From assembly GCA_934045075.1 (NCBI GenBank), contig OW203724.1, forward strand, positions 20,055,721 to 20,119,720: 64,000 nt of DNA, in the 5' to 3' direction. This document shows, piece by piece, positions 25,469 through 36,786 of this stretch. Positions within the stretch are counted from its first letter, which is position 1, and the number at the start of each line of letters is the position of its first letter. The position numbers and the translations under genes were made by a program. Below the pieces are notes generated by a model that did no database searches, had not been told where the DNA came from, and worked only from the letters and a program-made list of their open reading frames with translations. Source of the DNA: Yponomeuta sedellus (taxonomy: Eukaryota > Arthropoda > Insecta > Lepidoptera > Yponomeutidae).

Positions 25469-26344
25469 GTTGACACCAAATACAGTATATACGCAGCTTT
25501 CGGACGGGGCGTTCTTTTTTACCATTTGTACACCCACTGGTGGACATTGACACAAATATTCCACCACATTTGTGAGTTATTATTCCCCAGGGTGGACAGT
25601 AAGAAATATTAAAAAAAACTTATCATGCGCGGATACATGATTTAGTGTGGAAAGGGCAATGTTTATGATAAATCTTGTAAACAACTATACAGTGATGTCG
25701 TTAACGATTTCATAATTTTAAATTCAATAATTCAGTCGAAATAAAGCACTACAAACAATAGGCATGACGAAAGATTTTTAAGTCGTCTTCCATAATGTAG
25801 GGACAAATTTACCTAATATTTAAAAAAAAAACCTATTATTTCAGTAATAACTAAAGTTTAACGAAGGATAAAGCCATTTTTATAAAATTATTTTATATCT
25901 ATGGGAAAATAGCTCGCAGTGTCATGGCGTCGAATCTGACGCGAGCCCAGGTAAAGAAACATCAAACAAAGCACGGGTGAAGTTTACCAAGGTTCTCAGA
26001 ACAATTTATTGTTCTGACTCAAGGTTACTCAAGCGTGACGTCACGCGGTGTGATGGGTTTTTCAGTCGAAATGGCTAAAAGCATTATGTATGATTAATTG
26101 ATAACCTATATATTTTTTTTAAATATAGGTAATCCAATTTTTTTATAAAACTAAATCAGTGTCTTAAATTCTTTTAATTTGTACTTTCCCATAATATCGT
26201 TAAAAATCTTCGAATATTTGATACTGTCGTCACGCCTATTGCACACATTGCCCGCTATATACACGCCTGCCGCCTTTCGATTGTAGAAAGTGTTGATGGA
26301 TGTGGGTGGTTGAATATGGTTGGTAAATTTTTGTTCGTTTGTTA

Positions 26345-26466
26345 TCCTTGTATGTCCCCACTGCTGGGGTGGGGCACGGGTCTCTTCCTGCATCGCAGGA
26401 AGGTTAGGCCATACTCCACCACGGGGGCCAAGTCCGGGTTGGTGGAGGATTGTAAGACAGTGGCGG
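26345..26466 (-). repeat. 5S-derived SINE, 5'-truncated copy
   Basis: Only the 3' half remains (complement of TGTATGTCCCCACTGCTGGG through GATTGTAAGACAGTGGCGG). The missing 5S head is typical of truncated target-primed insertions. Confidence 0.7.
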
Positions 26467-28111
26467 AAATTTTTGTTTGTTTTTATAAATTGTTGAAGTA
26501 GACGAAATTGCTTTTGGTTGTTCGGAAAATTTAACTGAAGATGGTGTGCCTACCTCTCTATTCTACTAGTTATTTAGTAGGTATCTATTAGAATGAAATT
26601 GTTATAGTTAACACTTAATTGACCAACCAAAATATATAATTCATTGTTTTAACCAAAAATAATTTCCTTGTATTAATAACTAAGTGATAGAGAGATAGAT
26701 AGACGCATTAATGAGATCAATTTAAAATGCCTTTGCAAATTTTGCTACCTCAAAGTAATTGGAAACTACTTAATTTAGAGATGCTTAAGTACTACCTAGG
26801 TGCCGGGCTTTACAGATTTATAAGGTTGTTACAGTAAGGGCTCACAAATCGTGACAAGAAAAAAGGTATTACGGTTAAAAAAATGCTGCTTGACGGCTTG
26901 TTAATTAAAATTTAAGATGGTCATGTAAATAAAAATATATTAAAATTAAAATACACATTTTATTGCACAAAACCTCAACACTTAAAACTCCACAAGTAAC
27001 TTACATACTATAAAATGCTGGTTAGCTTAAAATATTATTAACAGAGATTATGAACAGATACAGAAGTGTGTCTGTTAATAATCTCTCCTTAGGTACGCGG
27101 CATTTGCAAATTATCTAGATTTCACTAGATTGGTTCACCACATTGTTACTAATATTTGGTTCTATCAAAGTTTGGTTTGTACGCAAATATACAAAGTGTC
27201 GTCCAAAATGCGCAATTTTTAAAACACTACTATTATTTTGTGATTTAGAACAACATTTGTTCTAAGAATTATTTCGAATTTTTTTTTCCAAAAAATGTAT
27301 TGCTGATTTACAGTGATTCTGTTTTTTAGAGGCATTGCATTGCATTAGATTTGGCTTAAAACCATATGTTTTAATACAATGAAAATGCATCTATATTTTT
27401 TTAAATATATAAGGCATTAACGTACCGAAGATTGCGTAATAGTAGAAAATTATATCGTAAAACGTGAAGACTGTCCCAAGTGGAATGTCCATGTATGATT
27501 TTAAGCATCGGTGCAGGGAAAAAAGCCACTACTGGAAACCGTGAAACTAAGTAGAAAACAGTGAAAAAAAAAACAACATTTTCAAAGGTCTGAGAACAAA
27601 AGTTGCTGTGAACACAACCCCTATTAACATGTTTTATAAATTGCACAGTTTAGAGGTAACTCTGCATGCCAGTCCTTAAGTAAAAATAAAATATAAAAAG
27701 GCCTAGTTTCCTGTCCATTAACAATTATTTAATGTATTGTTAATAGCTGTTAGTAGTCTTAAAGTCCACAAAGCTACTGACAACTGGTAACAATAGATAA
27801 ATCGTTTATTTTTTATTTAATATGTCACACTTTACAACTAGTCAAATATTACAGCCACAAATGTTTTGTTAAAAATTAATACTATGATTTATACATACAT
27901 CAGGAACCAAAAAACTAATCAAAATCATGCACAATAGAAACAATATAATATAGTAGATTAACTAATTGTTAATGTATGATAAACAGGGCATAGTCAAATT
28001 GTTAATTCATTCTTAGGCAGCATAAGTATTAGTTCCTTACATAATTATGAAATTGCCGTTTCTCGTACTGACCACGTTGATCTGAAATATCTCCTCTTTG
28101 GTTAAGAATTC

Positions 28112-28273
28112 CAAATTAAAAATTATAAATATATTTAGCTGATACCAGCTAAATATATTTATAATTTTTAATTTGAAAAAAAAAACAAATGAATGACTGT
28201 TTTCGGAACTCAAATTTACATTTGAGTTCCGATATTTGAGTTCCGAAAACAGTCATTCATTTGTTTTTTTTTT
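28112..28273. repeat. Tandem perfect palindromes (30 bp and 40 bp arms)
   Basis: Arms 28112-28141 and 28146-28175 are exact complements around ATAC. Directly abutting, arms 28176-28215 and 28234-28273 are exact 40-bp complements; their 18-nt spacer holds a third partial copy of ATTTGAGTTCCGA. The block abuts a mariner remnant. Confidence 0.92.
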
Positions 28274-28389
28274 CCTTCGTTCATCACTTTCAATGGAAAA
28301 CTTGAAATATCTCGTTATTTAGATATGAAGCGGATCCATCTCATAACACATCCGAGTTAGCCGTAGGCTGCGGTGTTAGTGAGAAAGCT

Positions 28390-28672
28390 CTAGGCTACTT
28401 TTCGACAACGCTGCTTCACGACAACTCTAGACCACACATTGCACAACAGACGGCTACCAAATTATAGGAGCTTCAATTGGAATGTCTAAGACACCCTCCG
28501 TACTCTCTGGTCTTCTCCGGTCTCTGGCAAGGGAAAAATTCAACTGTGATGGGGCGGTCCAATCCGCCTTCAAAAAAATTATTGAATCCCGTAACAATGG
28601 TTTTTTTTGTATCAATGAACTACCTATGAAGTGGCAAAAGTGCATAGATAGCAATGGTACATACTTTGATTA
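28390..28672 (+). pseudogene. Mariner transposase C-terminal remnant
   Basis: One frame (from 28408) reads TLLHDNSRPHIAQQTATK then a stop, then LRHPPYS; a second frame reads VQSAFKKIIESRNNGFFC and LPMKWQKCIDSNGTYF, stop. These are mariner landmarks (second catalytic aspartate in LHDN, and the conserved C-terminus). The segment with the third catalytic residue is deleted and frames are shifted, so it is dead. Confidence 0.8.
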
Positions 28673-29575
28673 ATTAAAGATATTATGTTTAAAAAAAATG
28701 AACGACTTTAAGTATGTCGTTATACAAAACGCCAATTTCATATGTAACCGCCTTTTATAATAAGAAATCGTATATCTCTCTAAATTAAATTAACACACTT
28801 GAGATGCGAAATGAGCTAGGCATTGAATACCAAAAAATAATTTAGAATACTGAAAACTTGAGTATAATATTTTATTTCTCTATCTATGTGATTATCAGTA
28901 TTTAGAAAATTCGCCTGCTAGGTCACTGGTTAATACTAAACACTGGGTGGGTTTCTGAATTGAGATTATAACCAAGTAAATACTTAAGGCAAACTATGTG
29001 CGCTATCGTATCGACTTTTCGCAATAAAACCCACATAGTAGGTTCTATGAAAACTGATTATGTACAATTAGCAGCGTTCGAGCCGCTATGCATGAGACGC
29101 TCATTAAATAAATACAAAAGGAATGTTTACCAATTTCGTGGGGCAAAAATGGTAAAGAATATACAAAGCAAACTCTCAATGTACTTTCTATTATAAATTA
29201 ATTTAGGTACTTTGTAATTTAACACAGTTCATGAGATTTTTATTGACTCTCCCGCCCGACCCCTAAATGAGATTTATTGAGATTTTGTCGGATTCCTCCC
29301 TGGCCTAAGGGTCCATTATTGGGTCACATAATTAACAGTCGTAGGGCCAATGGGCATTGATCAGGGAGGCATCGATTGTCGTAAAGTGAAAACCATTTCG
29401 AGAAATAGGGATACTGATTACTATTAGGGGTTTAAATACGTAAAATAAAAACGGATTATTAATATTTATCGCAAAATAATGTTCACTTCATTTTTCTTTC
29501 AATGACGTCATCACTGGCTCTAAAGCTGTAGTTCCATTACCAACAAATATGAAAAAAAAATCGTCAACAACAACA

Positions 29576-29794
29576 TTACAGTGCGTTCACATTAACTTGA
29601 CGCGTGAGAGAATTGGTAACAAGGACAAAACATGTGAATTAGCTTTTGGACCTAATCGGAAGATGGTAAAACAAGCCCTCAATCCTTTTATTTTCCCCAA
29701 GTAATGGGAATGATTTCTTATTTAACATGGTAACAGTAAACATCTCAGTGCTACCAATTCTCTCACGCGTCAAGTTAATGTGAACGCACTGTAA
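29576..29794. mobile_element. MITE with perfect 43-bp inverted repeats, TA-flanked
   Basis: Arms 29576-29618 and 29752-29794 are exact complements; inside TA they read CAGTGCGTTCACATTAACTT. TA target plus CAGT ends suggests a Tc1/mariner-type MITE. No ORF inside. Confidence 0.8.
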
Positions 29795-29994
29795 TTGTCA
29801 AACGTCAACTTTTTTTTTATCATGAATAATTCAATGAACGTAGTTCATAATGCCAGTAGTGACGTCATACTTACAAAACTTTAAATAATTAATAAAAAAA
29901 TAATTACATCAAAAATTAAGAAAATGTTCAAATTAGTTTCTTATATTAGTCTATATTTTAGATTAATAGAATAAAAAATAGGATGTGACAGTGC

Positions 29995-30135
29995 CCATTC
30001 CTGAATTAAAAATTTCACTAAGTAAATACTTAACTGTAATGCTGTCTCGCCGAATTTCTCAGTAAAGAGCGTGACAGAACGTTACTTAAGTATTTAAGTA
30101 CTTAGTGAAATTCTCGATAAAGAAACCGGCCTGTA
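29995..30135. mobile_element. MITE (ATTTCACTAAGTAAATACTTAA family), copy 1
   Basis: Ends are inverted (AATTTCACTAAGTAAATACT and AAGTACTTAGTGAAATTCTC) and the centre has AGAGCGTGACAGAACG. A second copy is at 58737-58862 and a decayed one near 9795-9860. Confidence 0.65.
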
Positions 30136-30266
30136 GGCACCCGTAGTTACGCAAGGCCATGATTACAGCGTGGAGTGTATTTGCGACTAAAATTCGTATG
30201 TACCGCACACATTATTAAGAAAAATCTATTGTCATCTCTTTCCAAGGAAATTGAATACTTACATAA

Positions 30267-33200
30267 TTACATATCACGAATCCTGTTGTCAGTGACCACT
30301 TCTAGCAAATCTTTTCTCTCCTCGCAGTCGGACTTATTCCATTGCACATTGTTCACTGGATTTTTGAAGTACATACCGACCGCAATACTCACTAAAAATA
30401 TTGATATTACCGTGAACCATGTTATCAATATACCAAACAGAATATAACACACCACAGCTGTGATTATCAACTCCAAGGCACTCGCGTACGTTTTCAAAAT
30501 AGAATTGAGATTCTTCAGAAAGAAACTGGTGACTATACCGACCACAGCGCTATTTACAATTATAAGTATTATAAATATATTACCTAAAGACTGAAAATCA
30601 TCAAAGAGGCCACTCAGCTCGCCTTTGATCATTAAAATAAAAAAATTGCAAACGACCGAGTCTAAATACATGAATACGTTTTGTAGAAAGATGTCCACGT
30701 CAGATCCCCGAGTTTTTAATAAGTACTCATTGTACGTTCCCGCCAGACACGAGCAGAAGTTCTGGAAATTAATTGTGACCGTGTAAATACTGAACAGTTG
30801 CGACCATGCGTCTGAGTCGTTGCCGGACTGCACTGAAGTCGCGTCGAAATTCTTTATCATACATCCGATGGTGAGGATGCTCAGCGAAATCCATTGCGTA
30901 AACGATAAACGTTTACTGAACAGACACTGAAACAACACAGATAATGCAAAAATAAATTGCATGATCCCATTATAAATGTGTGTCGGGCCACACACGCAGC
31001 ACCCAAAATATGTGGCCTCTACAGGACTGATATTTTTATTATTTATTGTTCTATACCCAAGATTAATACTTGTCGAGTCTACTACTCCTTAGTAAACTCG
31101 ATTGAATATAAAAGCTGTACATTGCTTGAATACAGACATTGCTTTTAGCAACAAGGCCGCCAGTTGTACCTACTTTGTATCTTTGCATGTTTTATAATGT
31201 GCTTGGTGTACAATAAATAACACATTCTCAAAATGTGTACATTAACACATTTCTTTAATTCTATATTTAATCAATCAGCCCGTATTCGTTAACTGCTAGA
31301 CATAAGCCTCCTTCAAGGCACACCTCGGGTCCTCGGCCATCCACATCCAGCCACTGAAAGCCACATCCGCCTCAGATCGTCGGTCCAGTGAGCTGGTGGG
31401 CGTCCTACGTTTTCCAGTTAGTCGTCTCCACTCGTCACTCGAGTACCTTTGCACCCCATGGACCGTCTTGCTTGCTAAGGCTATGTTAGTCACTGTAGTT
31501 CTTTGGTGGATTGGCTTATTTCTGATGTGATCCATCAAAGGGACTGTTCAGACTGTTGAGACTGATAGAGCCCGTTTCATAGCACGCCGAGTGACTTTGA
31601 ATCGGTCTAGTCCTGCCTGATGGCACACTGATGTGATTATGTTTCAGATCTGTAGGTAATAACTAGCAGGACGCTCTGGTCACAGACCCTTGTCTTCATG
31701 CTCTGGGTAGTAGCGAGGAGGAAACCGAACGCAGCCCAACCCAATTGGATCCTTCTCGAATTTGCCTCTACCCAGTTCGATAGGCTTCCCTAACTAGACA
31801 TACTCTTGTACCGCTTACAGGGCCACCTCACCGACGTAGCGGGTCCGGCATGATTCTACCGTTGAACATGACCATAGTCTTGTCCAGGTTTATGCCGAAG
31901 CTCACACTCACATGGGTCTCGTGTGTGCCCATACTCAAGGCCCACGAGAGTGTGAGCGAGGCATAGTTAAGGTTGCGGAACATCCCTCTGAGTTCGTGCA
32001 TCGTTTCTGCCATTAAGAATTATCGTCGGGAAAGCGCATGTGCAAAATGTATTCGCCGTTAATAAATTAAATGAAAAGGTTTTGTTCAAACTCAACTAAC
32101 GCTGAAACAGCGGCTTAATGACGTTCATTAAGCCGCATAAAAACATTCAAACTAGGTGTCCATTTCAAAAGCTAGATCATTTTGGAGAAAAAATGGACAA
32201 ACAACTCCAAATTTAGTTTTAATACATCACACACATCAAATTCTGAACGATTCCATTATTTTGTCTGTTATATTCCAGATATTGCTATCTCAAACGTCTG
32301 GATTCCCAAAGTATTTGGTGGCATAATTAGGCCTAATTCTAAGGTGTACCTGAAACAGGAGTGCCGTCAATACAACCCGAAACTGAAGCAAAATGTAGTA
32401 CGTCGTCGGGTCATAATGGGCCAAGTTGAAAAACTGCAAATTGTTGTAAAAACAATAAAGCAGCGATGGTATGAAGTACAGCAGCAGTAGCTTGTAGTTT
32501 ATCACGATGGCCCTAAATAAGTGTGGCTTGTCTCTGAAAGAAGAAGATCGAGATATACAGATAGATCCTACGGGGATAGTTCTTTTCGCAATTAAGAAGA
32601 CCTGACACTACCTATATTACGTGCACCAAATCCTGTACGATTCCAATCGCCAGTCAAATTATAGTGTGGTCATTAGTGCTGTGCACTCCCTGAGGTATGC
32701 GCGGCGAGGTGGGAGGCGAAGTAAAAAGTGCATGAGTTCACATTTGACGGAGCACTGACAGAGCGCACCAGCCGAATCTCCCCCCGTCACATCTCAGGGA
32801 GTGCACAGCACTAATGGCCACTATAGTAGAATTTGACAGATTGGAATCGCTCAGGATATGGTCGCATAATTAGGCCTCTAGGTTTACTACGTCATTTAAA
32901 TATATAGCTGAGACAATTAAATATGAGCAGTATAATTTACTAATTAGCTAAGCCATGTACCTAAATCCAATTCTCACAATAAACTGCAAATAATTGTAGT
33001 TTTATTATGAGCGGTCCTGGGCCCTGGCAAACTTTTTTATAAAAACTGTAGGTATAAGTAGATATAATAATTTAAAAATTACTCATACTCAACATAAGTA
33101 CCTAATTTAAAAATTACTCTTTTATTGACTAAGTTAGCAGTCTACTAACCAATTGAATAGTCTGAAAAGTCGCGTCAAAAAACTGTTACTGCCGTGCTTA

Positions 33201-35498
33201 TATGACTGTTAAACCACTAAGCTTTTAGTAGTGCCATTGCATTTAAGGAATTTTGTGTAAAATATTAGTCGGTTGCCCAAGCAACAATGGCGAGGCTAGA
33301 GCCAGGTTTTCACGGTCTTAGTGCGTTCGGTCCGAGTGCGCCATCCGAGTAAACTAATGGTTCTGGCTATTTTGGTGATGTCACGAAAAACCGTCCAATC
33401 ATAAGCATTAGTTTACTCGGATGGCGCACTCGGTCCGAGCGTACTAAGACCGTGAAAACCTGGAAAAATTTGTTACAGTTGTAAGTTTATTACTAACTAG
33501 CTTTTGCCCGCGACTCCGTCCGCGTGGAAAACATTCAAGGAACAAAATTTTGCAACCCCCGTTCACTCCCTTAAGGGTTAAATTTAGAAAAACACGTGTT
33601 CAATCAATTGTGTTGAAGACTATTTGTTTTAAGTTTCAAGAAAATTAAAAATTCTTTATACCTCTCATACAAATTTTGGCAACCCTTTTCGCCCCCTTAG
33701 GCCCTTAGAGGTTGAATTTAAAAAAGTCCGGTCTTATTCCTTGCCTACATTATATATAGACCCTGTGTGCAAAAATTCAGCTTCCTAGGTCCAACGGCTT
33801 AGGCTGGGCGTTGATGAGTGAGTCAGCCAGGACTTATTTTATTTTTATATAGATTGTGGCATTAGGACGACCAAGTGGGGAAAACCGGTACCTCATCCAG
33901 GCATTGCTGGAAGGATGAGGCGCTACATGGTGATAACTAGTGCCTCCAAAGGATTAAAAATCTTAATACCAGTCATAACTATTTTTAAAACATCCAGCCT
34001 AGAAAGTAGTATTTAAATCCTAGGACTTTAATCGATTTCTGCTAAAAACGGCCGTTTATGGCGGAAATCGATTAAAGATTTGGAGTAATCCTACTAATAT
34101 TATATACTTGAAAGTGTGTAAAGATGTTTGTTACACAATCGCGCCCAAACTGCTGGACGAAATGAAATTCGGCACACATATATTTTATCCAGAATTTGCA
34201 AACGAAGTTGTGGGCAGCACCTAGCTTGTAGTATAAATAAAAAAACTAATAAACAAAATTGCCTCTAAATTTAAAAAAGGGATTGTTGTAAGATAACTGG
34301 AACAATGCGTTAAGTAATCCTGCAACCATCAAATTTTCACAAAAATTAATATAGGTACTGTGTAATAAATAACATAACTTACTCTCTTCGAATAGTGTAC
34401 AATGCTGCTGAAGCTATTAGTTTGAGTACTTCTGATAAGAAAACCACTAGAATTGTATTATAATCATATCCTCCACTTTTAGATTTCGATGCAGTTACAA
34501 ATACACCTGAAAAACAAATTACATATATTACTTATTAGGTAGGTACTTAGTGCCCTGCAGTGGATGTTTATAGGCTACATAAAAAAAATAGGTTTTACAC
34601 TTTTCTATAGCATTGTTATGTTTCCTTTATGTGTAAGTACTGCTTTCTCTCAGAGAGAGAGAGAGAGAGAACAACATACAGAGCTTATCAGCATAAGATA
34701 GCAGGTGCAGATAGGTCAAATTTCCTTACAATTTTTATCTTCACAAACTTATCCTGTTATCGGACCACCATCTTGCTTCATTTCACACTGTAAAACATGA
34801 TGGTGCTTTCCAGCTTTTTAGAAAGAAAAATAACCTGGTAGAACAACTTCCACTCAAGGTTACGAACTTGTATAGGGTATACCTAGTAACAGCCACCAGG
34901 GATTGGTTGGATCTAGTTGTAGCCGGCATGATATTGGCTAAACCTAGTATTAGCATCGATAAAATATTTATCTATGGTATTAGCCATTAGGGATTAGTTA
35001 GACCTAGTTCTATCCTGAATGATACCAGCTAAGTTACCAGCCTAGTTTTACCTGGAAACAATCATCTAATACTAGATTTAACCAAGAGCCAATGGCTACA
35101 CCTAGATCTAACCTACTAAAACTAGGAGTAGCCAAACGGGTTCACTAATTTTTATGACTTTTTTCGTGTACAGTTGGTAGGTCTTCATTGAAGACTAATT
35201 AAAATAGCAAAACAATGTTCAAGAGGTCAGCAGCTAGTTATTCTAGAACAGATAACAAAATGGAATTGGATTGAAAGTAATATTGTGGTTTTTTTATTTT
35301 GGAACCAGTAATGTATTTTGTGGGTTTTCATGAATTGAAAGTAGTTATCGCACCACACAGGAATTACTCCCATAACCGTGTAGAATATAAAAGTATACTT
35401 AGTGCAAAAACACTCCCCTCACCTTGAAACACAAACAACAGTATGTACAACGAGAATATCACAAAAGCTCCAGTATCAGGAAACAACTTTTGCTTCAT
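30267..35498 (-). CDS. Nucleotide-sugar transporter, SLC35A family
   Basis: Complete four-exon minus-strand gene: 35498-35423 (ATG), 34506-34383, 32533-32350, 30926-30267 (stop). Junctions are GT/AG with phases 1, 2 and 0 and translate to 347 aa without interruption. Seen: many hydrophobic segments, compatible with the ten-helix NST/DMT fold, and family motifs FLSEVLKL, FYNNLQFFNL, ILLQFRVVLTAL, FSKRLSFTQW, LAGTYNEYLLK, and NSILKTYASALELI near the C-terminal helices. These match Golgi antiporters that exchange a UDP- or CMP-sugar for the nucleotide monophosphate. The TYNEYLLKTRGSDVDIF stretch looks most like the SLC35A5/Drosophila senju branch, but substrate cannot be read from sequence. The C-terminal tail is short and charged. 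Start choice: the first in-frame ATG opens directly into a hydrophobic segment, as in relatives. It is head-to-head with TBC1D23, another Golgi-associated protein. Confidence 0.93.
31290..32020 (-). pseudogene. Degenerate LINE reverse-transcriptase fragment
   Basis: Minus-strand pieces in different frames: AETMHELRGMFRNLNYASLT and FGINLDKTMVMFNGRIMPDP (just after the RT catalytic block), then HQRTTVTNIALASKTVHGVQ, EWRRLTGKRRTP and CALKEAYV near the 3' end. It matches endonuclease/reverse-transcriptase ORFs of RTE-like elements with frameshifts; the catalytic YxDD segment is not present. Confidence 0.75.
32070..32290 (-). repeat. LINE 3'-UTR fragment
   Basis: Same family as 8513-8700: GCGGCTTAATGACG, AAGCTAGATCATTTTGGAGA, AAAAAATGGACAAAC. 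A local 11-bp inverted repeat (CGGCTTAATGA/TCATTAAGCCG) has formed in its AGCCGC region. Confidence 0.6.
32638..32851. mobile_element. MITE with long imperfect TIRs
   Basis: Left arm TGGTCATTAGTGCTGTGCAC and right arm GTGCACAGCACTAATGGCCA lie inside outer GATTCCAATC/GATTGGAATC repeats; the GC-richer centre (TGCGCGGCGAGGTGGGAGGC) has no ORF. A related outer motif occurs near 42525. Confidence 0.7.
33302..33464. mobile_element. MITE/foldback with ~58-bp near-perfect arms
   Basis: Left arm starts CCAGGTTTTCACGGTCTTAG, right arm ends with its complement CTAAGACCGTGAAAACCTGG apart from a few internal changes; the loop is about 46 bp. No ORF inside. Confidence 0.8.
33495..33860 (-). mobile_element. 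Helitron/Lep1-like element
   Basis: Plus-strand head ACTAGCTTTTGCCCGCGACT, CCGTCCGCGTGG; body has TTTTCGCCCCCTTAGGC and GTCCAACGGCTTAGGCTGGG, ending in an ATTTTTATATAGATT tail. The complement ends in AGCTAGT, a Helitron-type terminus. Assignment inferred. Confidence 0.5.
34022..34080. repeat. Foldback core around AACGGCCGTT
   Basis: TTTAATCGATTTC ... AAAACGGCCGTTT ... GGAAATCGATTAAA forms an imperfect hairpin. Cores with the same plan occur in 44140-44495 and at about 1385-1415. Confidence 0.6.
34646..34669. repeat. (GA)n microsatellite
   Basis: About 11-12 GA units following TTCTCTCA. Confidence 0.85.
34860..35110. repeat. Decayed minisatellite
   Basis: Repeated variants of TAGCCATTAGGGATTAGTTA and GACCTAGTT, roughly 40-60 bp apart and partly inverted (TACTAGATTTAACC). 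Units are too diverged to fix a period by eye. Confidence 0.5.
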
Positions 35499-36786
35499 GT
35501 TTCCACTTTCCAATTCCCTAGGCTAATGTCAAAGCCCAATTCTTAGTTTAGCAGTGACCATCGAGAAACTAATGGTGTTGATTACTGCTAACTTTTTACG
35601 ATAATTATTAAATTTACACGACGACTTCTGTTATGCACTCGCAAGTCGCAAACTCGCAACCAAAAATAAGACACTGTCGTACGTACCAGCAGGGATGTTA
35701 GATGCCAACTTTTGAATTATGGCACCAGACGCTCAAAATTATGGTATTTTTGAAAAAAATAAGGTACTGGTAGGAAAACTCTAACAGATTTAATAAATTA
35801 GGCAGGTCCTATTAATTAAAGTATTAAAATTTCTTCGAATTTTCATAAATTTTTCAAACAAACACTCTACTCGCTTTTTTCTTTTTAGTCTGTGCTATTC
35901 GCTACTTCTGACTAAGTTCAACTTTTTGAAAATTCACCTGTGAAGTTCACTTACAATCCACAGACTACAAAAACTATCACAGATATGAACGTTCTTAAAA
36001 ACTTACTGCACGAAATGAATGAATGATTTTTTAGTGTTGCTAGATATCGGTATATAAAAAAAACTCGTCAACAGCAAAAGCGAAAGATGATAATGTGTGA
36101 TGCAACAGGCTTGTGATCAAAAAATGGCAAAATTATGGAACTTTCGCGTACCATAATGGATGTATCATGGTACATGGTACGAACAACTGAATTATGGTAC
36201 ATGTACCATAATTATGACACGTATAACATCCCTGCGTACGTACGTACCCTCAGATAGGTACCTGTCGTACCTATACAAAACATCGTAGAGGGAGTATCTA
36301 CGCAAAACATTAACCACGGATGACGGATGTCAAAAAAAGACAGAGGTACGTGGTTTTTTTTTTTTTTTTGTTTTAGTTATTGGCAACTCAAATAGAAATG
36401 CTGCAAATTTCTATTTAATCTGTGAATAGTAAAGAACCTCAGAAAAAGAAACTCAGAATAATAACTATTATTCTGAGTAAAGAACAATCTGTCAAACTCA
36501 CAGATTACTAAGATTATTTCAGTTGTCACTTGTCTCCTGTCCTGTCCCGTTGTGCTGTGGACTGTTCTTGTCAGAAACCAATACCAACTCAAAAATTATG
36601 AAAATATTTTTCTACGCTGTAGCGTTGCAAAATAGGTACCTACGCTGTTAAGGGTGAAGCATCTTCTTAGAAGTTTTGCTGTGTAAATCAAATAGGCTGT
36701 AGTGGCCGAAACGAGTAGCATACGCAGGAGCTGAAACGTACTTACAGTTAGGCAAATCTCGTGATTTTTTCAGCACTTCCTATGAA
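35499..36786. promoter_or_regulatory. Divergent intergenic region, SLC35A / TBC1D23
   Basis: 1288 bp between start codons. About 540 bp is a MITE (35692-36233). The rest carries a poly-T run (36355-36369), a 12-bp hairpin CTCAGAATAATA/TATTATTCTGAG near 36450-36476 and an AG at 36770 that may end a 5'-UTR intron of TBC1D23. No TATA box is convincing. Confidence 0.5.
35692..36233. mobile_element. hAT-like MITE (CAGGGATGTTA ends)
   Basis: Begins CAGGGATGTTAGATGCC and ends with complementary TAACATCCCTG; the interior repeats TTATGGTA(C) motifs. Right flank is CGTACGTACGTAC and left flank contains CGTACGTAC, suggestive but not an exact adjacent 8-bp duplication. Confidence 0.6.

Larger units (their letters stand above)
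22897..30266. other. Intergenic, AMPK beta to SLC35A (7.4 kb)
   Basis: Tail-to-tail intergenic region with no gene seen. Contents: MITE 23403-23644, an inverted repeat with GAGCGCAGCGAG centre (24005-24054), LINE end 24470-24915, double hairpin 25398-25468, truncated 5S SINE 26345-26466, palindrome cluster 28112-28273, mariner remnant 28390-28672, MITE 29576-29794 and MITE 29995-30135. The spans 26500-28100 and 28680-29570 show only AT-rich DNA. Confidence 0.7.
30927..35422. other. SLC35A introns 1-3
   Basis: Intron 3 (30927-32349) holds a LINE fragment (31290-32020) and LINE tail (32070-32290). Intron 2 (32534-34382) holds MITEs at 32638-32851 and 33302-33464, Helitron-like pieces at 33495-33860 and 34088-34236, and a foldback core at 34022-34080. 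Intron 1 (34507-35422) holds a GA microsatellite (34646-34669) and a decayed minisatellite (34860-35110). No extra exon seen. Confidence 0.7.

Noticed and set aside
29995..30135. Possible conserved non-coding element near the SLC35A 3' end
   Set aside because: A second copy at 58737-58862 shows it is a dispersed MITE.
34646..34669. CRISPR-like or regulatory array
   Set aside because: Simple GA microsatellite. No repeat-spacer array exists anywhere in the window.
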